DNA of 64,000 nt from Ridgeia piscesae (taxonomy: Eukaryota; Annelida; Polychaeta; Sabellida; Siboglinidae): positions 455,001 to 519,000 of the forward strand of contig JAODUO010000042.1 in NCBI GenBank assembly GCA_025642075.2. Direction: 5' to 3'. A program made the position numbers and the translations under genes. Below the pieces are notes generated by a model. That model saw only the letters and a list, made by a program, of their open reading frames with translations, searched no databases and was not told the DNA's origin. Every line of letters begins with the position of its first letter. Position 1 is the stretch's first letter. Below, piece after piece: positions 13,260 through 23,100 of this stretch.

Positions 13260-13732
13260 TACTAAATGAATACATAATAATAAAGGTATTACTGAAATAA
13301 CAGGCCTTCAGTCCAAAATAATACTAAATTAAATTGATTCGGTACAAGACATCAAGTGAATTATGTAAGCAAAAACGAACGACTCGCTACCACCAGGAAA
13401 ATAATGTCGTAAGAACGAGTACGATTCCATCAATGTTACACTCCGACTAGACAAAATGCTGCAGGCATAGTTACGAGACAACTGCGCGTGGTTTAGGGTC
13501 CTCCCTTCCTGGAAGCATATTTTTTGTGCATTGTTATTGATTATACCTGGCGTGCGGTGGTACGAACCACGTGACCCACACGTCGTGTGGTGTCTGGCGC
13601 GAGGTCGTACGCCCTATGTCGCAGACGTTCGCAAGATGTCGCTGCTGGCAGTCGTCATTCGGTTAAATCACAATTGCACGAGCATTGTCAACCTATTACA
13701 CTGCTTGTATTCCATGCATTGAAATTGGTATA

Positions 13733-13935
13733 GCGGAGCTCAGTGGCGCAGTGGGTGGGGCACCGGACTCTCAATAAAGAGCACCAGTTTGAATCATGTG
13801 CTGATGTCTTTAGGCATGCACAAGTTCGGTGATCAAGTTACTGAACGAATGTTGAGTGTACGGCTGTATGGGATAGCGTAGCATTAATTATAACGTGGCT
13901 GAATATTTCCCAGCGGTGTCTAGATTGTGTTCGAT
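13733..13935 (+). mobile_element. tRNA-derived SINE
   Basis: The head contains an RNA polymerase III A box (TGGCGCAGTGG, 13,744-13,754) and, about 40 bp later, a degenerate B box (GTTTGAATCAT, about 13,787-13,797). A non-tRNA body of about 130 bp follows. The degenerate B box suggests an old copy. The 3' end is approximate. Confidence 0.55.
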
Positions 13936-14420
13936 TTACCAGGTGTGTCAGACAGGAAAACGTAAGACATTAATAGAAATAAAAGACATCTTACACCTAC
14001 AAAAAGTAACAAAAACGTTGCCTTTTGTGTCCATTTGAGAACTTGATAATGCGCTGTATAATACAGTCACAGACCCTTCTACAAATTCCAAAAGTATTTA
14101 ATTCTTTAATTGCCACTTCCCGTTTTCTTGAAGGCGATTCTCCAGATGTCACAGTACGTTGTCATTCTCTCTAACTATCGACTGTTCCACTCCTGCCCTT
14201 TTAGAAATGTCGATATGTCCGTCTTAACGGTGTTCGTCCTCTTTTTCTATCGTCTTACTGGTGTTTGTTTATGTCCTCTTTGTCGAGTTCTTCCTCACCC
14301 AGGGTTTCTTCTCTTCTGGTCATCCATCTTCTCGTATTACGTCACAATGTACACATGCCATGTGTTCCCTGTTGTCTGCTGTCAGTGCTCCCAGCCAATA
14401 GATGCAGTCTCGTATCACGC
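13936..14420. other. No feature recognised
   Basis: T-rich sequence with open frames that show no recognisable domain. Confidence 0.4.
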
Positions 14421-14490
14421 AGCTACCCTTTCGCTGTTTCGTCAAACTGGTGTGCCAAGAACAGTTTGACGAAACAGCGAAAGGGTAGCT
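14421..14490. repeat. Perfect 29-bp hairpin with 12-base loop
   Basis: The arms 14,421-14,449 and 14,462-14,490 are exact reverse complements (arm starts AGCTACCCTTTCGCTG). The loop is 12 bases. No mismatches or bulges are seen. Confidence 0.95.
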
Positions 14491-14866
14491 GAACATACCT
14501 ACCTTCCACTCTTCTCTATGCAGTTGCTCCTGCTTTCTCCCTCCTCTGTACGTTGTCCAGTTGCGCATTGACCGTTCCATCAACATACAGACCCACCTCC
14601 TGTTCACCTTGCCACTTTATTTCAGCATTCCTCAGATTCACATGGGAGCCATGTTTTCTGTAAGTGTTACCCCGTTCTTACTGTGTCTATTATAGTTCCA
14701 TTGGCACTGCCTTTTTATACAGCACCACTGGTCATCCCAATGTTCCAACTACTACACTGGTTCCAGTTGAGAAACTTTCCATTGATCAACTTCTTGAAAC
14801 AAAACACAACCAATGGCAACTCCTACCACCGACTTTTCTGGCGTCTCGTCTTTCCTTCGCCGCTGC
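14491..14866. other. Lead-in to the 63-bp array
   Basis: No gene recognised. An open frame crosses it (PVEKLSIDQLLETKHNQWQL) and enters the array in a frame different from the VYVH frame. Confidence 0.4.
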
Positions 14867-14872
14867 TGATGG

Positions 14873-16350
14873 TTCGTGTACGTGCACGCCACTACTACTA
14901 ATGACTCCGTGTACGTGCATGTCACTGCTGTTGGCTCCGTGTACGTGCACGCCACTACTACTAATGCCTCCGTGTACGTGCACATCACTGCTGAGGCTTC
15001 GTGTACGTGCACGCCACTACTACTAATGACTCCGTGTACGTGCACGCCACTACTACTAATGACTCCGTGTACGTGCACATCACTGTTGATGGCTCCGTGT
15101 ACGTGCACGCCACTACTACTAATGACTCCGTGTACGTGCACATCACTGCTGATGGCTCCGTGTACGTGCACGCCACTACTACTAATGACTCCGTGTACGT
15201 GCACGTCACTGCTGATGGTTCCGTGTACGTGCACGCCACTACTACTAATGACTCCGTGTACGTGCACGTCACTGCTGATGGTTCCGTGTACGTGCACGCC
15301 ACTACTACTAATGACTCCGTGTACGTGCACGTCACTGCTGTTGGCTCCGTGTACGTGCACGCCACTACTACTAATGACTCCGTGTACGTGCACGTCACTG
15401 CTGATGGTTCCGTGTACGTGCACGCCACTACTACTAATGACTCCGTGTACGTGCACGTCACTGCTGTTGGCTCCGTGTACGTGCACGCCACTACTACTAA
15501 TGACTCCGTGTACATCACTGCTGATGGTTCCGTGTACGTGCACGCCACTACTACTAATGACTCCGTGTACGTGCACGTCACTGCTGTTGGCTCCGTGTAC
15601 GTGCACGCCACTACTACTAATGACTCCGTGTACATCACTGCTGATGGTTCCGTGTACGTGCACGCCACTACTACTAATGACTCCGTGTACGTGCACGTCA
15701 CTGCTGATGGTTCCGTGTACGTGCACGCCACTACTACTAATGACTCCGTGTACGTGCACGTCACTGCTGTGGCTCCGTGTACGTGCACGCCACTACTACT
15801 AATGACTCCGTGTACGTGCACGTCACTGCTGATGGTTCCGTGTACGTGCACGCCACTACTACTAATGACTCCGTGTACGTGCACGTCACTGCTGATGGTT
15901 CCGTGTACGTGCACGCCACTACTACTAATGACTCCGTGTACGTGCACGTCACTGCTGATGGCTCCGTGTACGTGCACGCCACTACTACTGACTCCGTGTA
16001 CGTGCACGTCACTGCTGATGGTTCCGTGTACGTGCACGCCACTACTACTAATGACTCCGTGTACGTGCACGTCACTGCTGATGGCTTCGTGTACGTGCAC
16101 GCCACTACTACCAATGACTCCGTGTACGTGCACGTCACTGCTGATGGTTCCGTGTACGTGCACGCCATTACTACTAATGACTCCGTGTACGTGCACGTCA
16201 CTGCTGATGGTTCCGTGTACGTGCACGCCACTACTACTAATGACTCCGTGTACGTGCACGTCACTGCTGATGGTTCCGTGTACGTGCACGCCACTACTAC
16301 CAATGACTCCGTGTACGTGCACGTCACTGCTGATGGCTTCGTGTACGAGC
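14873..16350 (+). repeat. 63-bp minisatellite, about 23 units
   Basis: Each unit is a 33-bp and a 30-bp half, both carrying GTGTACGTGCACG. The 63-bp length is a multiple of three, so long frames exist on both strands. One plus-strand frame reads SVYVHATTTND / SVYVHVTADG. Indels of 6 bases (near 15,511 and 15,631) and 3 bases (near 15,988) keep the frame, but single-base losses near 14,875, 15,002 and 15,769 break it. The array as a whole is therefore not one reading frame. Confidence 0.9.
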
Positions 16351-17310
16351 ACGCCACTATGTCCGTCTGTCTCACTGCACAGACGCACGACTGTAAATGC
16401 CATTTTTTCTTTGCATTCTATTGTTCATGTATGTAGCATGTAAACAGCTTAAATATGTCATGGGCAGTGGCTTTTAATAAGAATGCACGCACATGTTGAA
16501 ATCTAACTTCACTTTTCCGACTGGTCCGGTTTAAAATAGAGTGAGCGCGTCCAATTTGTTCATTAAAAACGTAAACGATACATTAACAGAAGTGAAGTAG
16601 CATATTGTGGGTACGAGAACCAGGCATGCCTAGGTTTGGTTTCCGAAACGAAATGAGCGAGAGAAACATAATCGCGAGGAAGGTCATCTTAGCACAGAAA
16701 CGTATACTCTATATAATTCTATCCACATCGCCAATAAATAGCTACCTCATAAATCACAATCACTGCCAAATTAATGCAGCTGTTGGGCTCACACCGACAC
16801 GCGAGTTCGATAAAAACCCAGAAGACAAAGTGACGGTGTATATGACGGAGCGCTAATTAAAGACCGCACGCGCTGCCAGCCTGGAACTCGCAGAATGGCG
16901 TCTCACGAGATACGCTGGATTCTTTCCGAATAACCCAAAGGTGGCTGGCATATTCTCGACCCTCCTTCTTGTGCGTGCGTCAGTCAAACTGTCAGAGATA
17001 CGCTTAGCGGTATTTTGATTGTTGAAATCGCGCTACTTTAGGCTCGACGCGATGTGTAACTGTTGCGCGCGTTTTTCTCCAATTTGCGCGGGAACTGGGA
17101 TTATGACTGATACTTGGAAGATAAATGTGTGCGCGTTGCGGCGTGGGAGTAGGCGGTGCGTGTTGATTCATGCTGAGAACGGATATACATATATGATGTA
17201 TTTATATCATAACGGATATTCTACATCCGATATGGTTTCCGGTCTTGCCCTATCGCTCATTAGCGAGGTCCGTCTCCCCAAAAATGAAGGTTTCCTCAAA
17301 ACAACAGTGT
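16351..17310. other. No feature recognised
   Basis: Mixed composition; I find no supportable gene. Confidence 0.4.
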
Positions 17311-17311
17311 G

Positions 17312-17343
<32 letters not shown>

Positions 17344-17345
17344 TG
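17307..17345. repeat. (GTGC)n microsatellite
   Basis: About nine GTGC units. Confidence 0.85.
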
Positions 17346-18654
17346 TGGCATAACCGAGACTGCGTATGCGGTGCGTTAGAACGTGTCAATGCGCGTGCAC
17401 GAGCTTGTATACATGTGTGTCTGTATGTATGACAGACGCCAGAACAGTCGGTGGTAGTACGTATGTATGGCATATGTCATATCGCACTTATTAGGCTGTA
17501 ACACACGACTTACTTTTCATACTCTACGCTTCCACTGCATGAGGCTCAAAACGCTGAGTACGCTAGGTCCAACCTTGTTTAGAAGACCAGTGGACAGACG
17601 TTTATCTTCACAATTACCTTGGGAATGTTTCCTGATAGGTATGTTCAATAAGCAACACCGAAACAATGTTCCCAATAATTTATTTGCATATATCTCCGAC
17701 ATACAAACAATGGTTTCTATAAGTAAACTGCATCACAAAAACCTGTGCTCGCAAATTACAACAAAATTGAAAACTTATCACCATTACACACGAATCACAA
17801 GGGTATATTATGTATCAATTATTTATCACTTACATGAGGAAACTGGTTTAATCCGATATTTTTAAACAACAAAATATGTATGCCTACAGCCATTCACCAA
17901 ACATGACGGCGAATCGCCAGGATGTACTGTCGCTGGCAGAATGCGTCCACAGAACACTGGTGTGATTCTGCCGTGGCGCCGTCTACCGAGTGAAACGATC
18001 CACATACAACTCACTGATCGTTTAAACGTTTGCCAAAAAACCATTAACGAGTGTGTTTATAAAATATTGGTAAACGTCCACAGCCATGGAGTGTAACATG
18101 ACATAGACTACATGGTTTAAGGAAATTTGCTCAATTTTACAAATAACAGCCATTTGGTCAGACTGTACTATTTATCATTAATAGCGTGTCTTATAATCAA
18201 CATTCAGTCGTCCAAAAGCAGTCAACATATACACAGGTGAACAAAAGTATTTTCTCAATTATCACATTATAACAACCTTTTTCAACAATGCGTAATTTTA
18301 CCAACGATTTATAGCAAATCCTGCAATGGCGCCCTCTTGCGATTACTCGTTACACTAAAGAAAGTTATACGTAGCATATTTACAATTTAGGGACTGTATT
18401 GTTAGTCAACATGACATCACATAAGCGTACACTTCTGTAAAACAATTCTGCAGTGTAATGTTGACCAGAATAAAGTAATGATAATATATTAATCTATCTT
18501 TAAACTACCTTATGCAAACAATTTTAATGTAACAACCACTCTCCCCTCAGGACTATATTTCCCCCTCCTAAATGATTTTAAATGTTTATTCTGAACAAGA
18601 CTTAACAAATCTTTTTATTTCACATCAACATTTCAGTATATATATATTATATTT
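17346..18654. other. No feature recognised
   Basis: AT-rich; I see no gene or repeat. Confidence 0.4.
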
Positions 18655-19045
18655 GTTTTGTATGATGTTGTGTATGTGGTGTGTTGTGTATGTGGTGTTG
18701 TGTTGTATAGTGTGTATGATGTGTTGTATAGTGTGTAATACTGTGTATGTGGTGTGTTGTATGGGGAGTTGTGTTGTATGTGGAATGTGGTGTGTGTATG
18801 GTGTGTGTTGTGTATGTGGTGTGTTGTATGTATGATATGTTGTGTTGTATAGTATGTATGATGAGTTGTTTAGTTGTATGCAGTGTGTTGTATGGTGTGT
18901 TATGTGGTGTGTGTTGTGTATGTGGTGTGTTGTGTGTATGTGGTGTGTTGTGTAGGTGGTGTATGATGTGTGTGTTGTGTATGTGGTGTGTGTTGTGTAT
19001 GAGGTGTGTATTGTGTTGTGTTGTGGGGTGCGTATTGTATGCTGT
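18655..19045. repeat. Degenerate GT-rich minisatellite
   Basis: Irregular tandem repeats of GTGTTGTGTATGTGGT-like units, about 390 bp long, lying past the 3' end of TXNDC16. Confidence 0.85.
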
Positions 19046-19655
19046 GTCTATGTGTGCTGAAACCAGGCAGAAAACATGACTTCAAAAAAACTTTTTATCA
19101 AGCATTTCAAAAATTTCAAGCAACAGCTATTTTACCCTGCACCCAGTAGTACTATGTATACGCTTGAATACAGGCAAAAACCTGAAGAAAAAATAAAATC
19201 TCACGAATTGTGTTTAACAAACCTTTCCTTCTACGAACTCCCAAAAATGTCATTCAATAACTTCCCAGCATAACCTTTTAGCATTAATGTCCAAAAACAG
19301 TATAAGGTGGAAAACTGTTGGACTCTTGATAAGCTTCCTAGTCCACATGCCACCTGAAATGTGACGTGTTTGATGGCAATTTGGTTAAATGGACCAACAT
19401 AATTACTGATTGAGAATTCCAGTTACTTCTACAGATAACAAACAGACAAAATAATAGAGGTCCAGTTTAGTTCTTGGCTTGGCTTGGTCAGTAAGCTTTC
19501 TATTCCAATCCTTTTCAGCATACAATATATAGCATCAGATGTAGCAAATCTCAGTATGGAGTGAAATTGTGCCAAAACCGGAAACCAGTTACTGATACAA
19601 ATACATGGGATGTTCTTCATACAGCACTAATTAATAGGAGAGTTCCATATACACT

Positions 19656-19661
19656 TTTATT
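19656..19661 (-). terminator. Possible TXNDC16 poly(A) signal
   Basis: An AATAAA hexamer on the minus strand lies about 330 bases after the TAA stop. The distance is reasonable for a 3' UTR, but the region is AT-rich and the hexamer could be chance. Confidence 0.3.
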
Positions 19662-19992
19662 ATATTTTGCTTAAACGAAGTAATTGATTCAGCAATGTTG
19701 ATCTTTGAGATTGTTTTGATTGGACTATCAAACACTGTTTATTGACTGGATGTACTTTATCACTTTTCTAAACTAAAAACTAAAAAGTATACACCTCTGC
19801 TGTTAACATATTTTGAAATCCTAAATTAGAATGTGCTTTAGTTGGTATTTATCTAATGATAATTTTAAGTGCTACTATCAAAACATATGCGGCACTTCAA
19901 TATTTTTCTGTCTATTTTCTCTTTTAACTCACATCCCTTAGCAAGTTGTATATTATTTAATTATACTTTGCTGCCTGATGTTATCAAGGGTT

Positions 19993-20156
19993 TTATAGCT
20001 CAGGGTGTACAGGGTGAACTTTCTCTATTATATCAACATGGCTGCCATCATATTGATCGAGATTTAACCTCGGTGACAGTCCAGACTTTTCCGCGCGATT
20101 CAGTCTTTCAGCTTCCTCAATCTCTTTCTCTCCTTCGGTCTTCTTCTCTAGATCAT
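19993..20156 (-). CDS. TXNDC16: TXNDC16 last coding exon
   Basis: The acceptor TTCTTTAG gives the right phase. The exon reads [35 protein letters not shown] and ends VHPVHPEL before a TAA stop at 19,993-19,995. It is charged and helical like the vertebrate C-terminus, but sequence similarity is low, so the support is phase, splice site and position. The final HPEL resembles an ER-retention tail but does not fit the usual [KRHQSA][DENQ]EL rule. Confidence 0.65.
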
Positions 20157-23100
20157 CTAAAGAATTAGATTTTCACATGAGCATGGGCTAAGTTCAGATG
20201 TTAACTGACCAATTGAATTTACTAAATTTAATTAACTTTTAACATTGAAATTTTTATATATTGGCATTGTTTCATGCATCTCAATCCCTAGTGGCAAACT
20301 CAAAATTTAGTTAATAGAATTTAATTAGCTTTTCAAGCTAATTGTCCTAGGCCTAGAGTGCACGCAGCAACAGTGGGAGTGTCCAGAGTCCAGTGTCCAG
20401 ATGGAGATATGATTTGAACAAGGAAGTTCAAACTCACCAACGTCATCTTTTATTTTGGCATCTGAAATGACATCGTCTGGAAATTTCCTTAGAAAGTTCC
20501 CGTTCTCATCATCTATCATGGTCAGGAAGTCATACCCTTCCATCAATGGTTTCCATTCTCCCACGTCCAGATTCACTGTGGCAGACCATACACACATTGC
20601 TTGAAGGGGACACAATTCGGGGCACGTTGCTTAAAGGGGGCACAATGCAGGGTCACGTTGCTTAAAGGGGGCACAATGCAGGGTCACGTTGCTTAAAGGG
20701 GGCACAATGCAGGGACACAGTGCTTAAAGGGGGCACAATGCAGGGACACAGTGCTTAAAGGGATACTCCAGTCAGTGAGAGATTCACAGCTTTTACTTAC
20801 ATCTGTAAAATATATTGGTTATGCATAGTAATTGTGCACAAAGATCGTTAATAAAGAATTAATTATAGTACAGTTGTACCAGAATAACTCCATGTTGGAT
20901 TAAGGGCGCTGCCATCTTGAGACTTATGCGCCAGTGACATAAACCGTTTACATCACTGGCTCGTGCATGTTCGAACATCTTATGTATGTCCAATGGTATT
21001 TGATGTATTAGTGAAGATTCCGCCAATCCTTGCCTTTTTCAACAATGTGCCAGTGACGCAAACAATTTGGCTTACGTCACTGGCGCATAAGTCTCAAGAT
21101 GGCAGCACCCTGAGTCTAAGATACCATGTTTTTATACCATTGAATAATAATAATAAACTTTTTATTTGTATTTTATTTGAATCAATAGTACTAGTCAATA
21201 GATATATGTATGAAAAATTATTATTAAAATAAATATATACATATGTATATATATATAAACATTATAAATATAAGCTTATACATGAAACAGTAAAATAAAA
21301 TAACACAGTCGTTACATTACTTATTATTCCTCAGTATGTTAAAAAAAAGTATATAAACATAGCTAATCTGACATAAAAATTATCATACTAAAATGCTAAT
21401 AATGATACTAATTGCGTAATAATTATGTGATATAAATTGTATAACTTATGGATAAATGTATGTCATTAAAGTCCACATGATCATGTCACAGAAACGTTAA
21501 TCTAAAAAGGTGTGTCTTCAGAAGTGTTTTATGCTGTGTCTGTGTCTTTGCCGTCCTAACACTGTCCGGCAGTCCATTCCACAGAGCGGCTGCTACTACG
21601 GCAAAACGGCGATCACTGTGAGTGACCGTCTGCGAAGCAGGTAGTGTCAATAGCGACAAAGATGCAGACCTCAGTCAGCGATTGGGTTGACGACGTGACA
21701 GTAGTTCCGCGAGGTAACACGGTGCTTGGTCATGCATAACCGAATAAGCAAATAGAAGCACTTTATATGTCAGGCACACACAAATCGGTGGTCAGTGCAG
21801 ATGCTGCAGTACTGGTGTGATGTGGTCGTATTTTCTAGTATGGCTGATGAGCCGGGCAGCGCAGTTTTGCACATGTTGCAAACGATGCAGCGTTGTCTGC
21901 AGAAGGCCGTATAGCAGCGCATTCGTGTAGTCGAGGCGTGCAGTAACACGCGCGTGTACCAGGGTTTTGCATGCATCATCAGTGATGCTTGACCAGATTT
22001 GTCCAATGTTGCGTACCTGGTGATAGCAAGACTTTGCTATCTGAGCAACCTGCGCTTGCATAGTCAGTCCACTGTCGAGTATGACTCCTAGGTTTTGTAC
22101 AGATGGCTTTGGCACAACTCGATGCCCACCAATTGTCATGGAAATATCAGAGGGCAAATCGTTTCGTTGTTTTGATGTCTGACTTCTCAGTGTTCGACTT
22201 AAGTTGGTTCTTTCCATACCAGTCACCTCCGTCAAACATTGTTCAATCTTTATAATTGCTTCTGTGATTGGCTGGTTATGTTTCAGTGCCATATATATTT
22301 GTGTGTCGTCAGCATGATAATGGTATTGCAGGCCATGTCGTGCAACTATGTCACCGATGGGTCTCGTGTATATACAGTATAGAATTGGTCCTAGTACTGA
22401 TCCTTGTGGCACGCCACATTTCATGACACAATCAGCTGATGTTGCGCTGTCCACAGCGACTCTCTGGTAACGTTCGGTGATGCTAACTCCAGCAAGGAAT
22501 TCCAGAGAGCTACGCTCAACCAGTAGTAACCCACTTTACATTCCTCGGGTTAAGACGAAAGCTGGGACCCGAGCTTTCTCGGTTGCTGCACCAACTCTGT
22601 GGAATTCGCTTCCTGTCAGTGTCAAGTTGGAAGGTAATATAGTTTCCTTCCGCCGACGTCTAAAAACATATCTCTTTAATGCTGCCTATCCTCCTTAGCT
22701 TCCTAGAACCTTCGTCCATCCATCAACGACTCACGCACTGTTCTACGTTTACGCAATTGCTTAACCCCTTGGTTTTGTCGCGCCACTGAGCTTGATTTTC
22801 GAGGATATTGGCGCATAAGAAGTTATTATTATTATTATTATGTGCGAATGGAGCCATGAAAGTGTTGCGTCTGTAATGCCAACCGAGTGTTGCAGTCGAT
22901 TCATCAAGATGTTGTGATTGATTGTGTCGAATGCACTGGACAAATCGAGCATCACAAGTACAACCTTGCCCTTCTCATCCAACGTCGCGGCGATGTCGTT
23001 CTTCACTCGCAGTGATGCCGTCTCCGTTGAGTGTCCATGACGGTATGCTGATTGAAATGGATCGCGTAAGGTGTTCATGTCGAGATGAACGTTTAGTTGT

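Noticed and set aside
13733..13935. Functional tRNA gene
   Set aside because: The B box is degenerate, no complete cloverleaf could be folded by eye, and the body continues as non-tRNA sequence, so it is better read as a SINE.
14752..16403. Minus-strand frames of 335 and 472 codons in the 63-bp array
   Set aside because: By-product of a unit length divisible by three; no start context, splice sites or domain seen.
22477..22698. Plus-strand frame as a host gene
   Set aside because: LWNSLPVSV followed by [13 protein letters not shown] and an (ATT)n tail marks it as the 3' end of a nested LINE.
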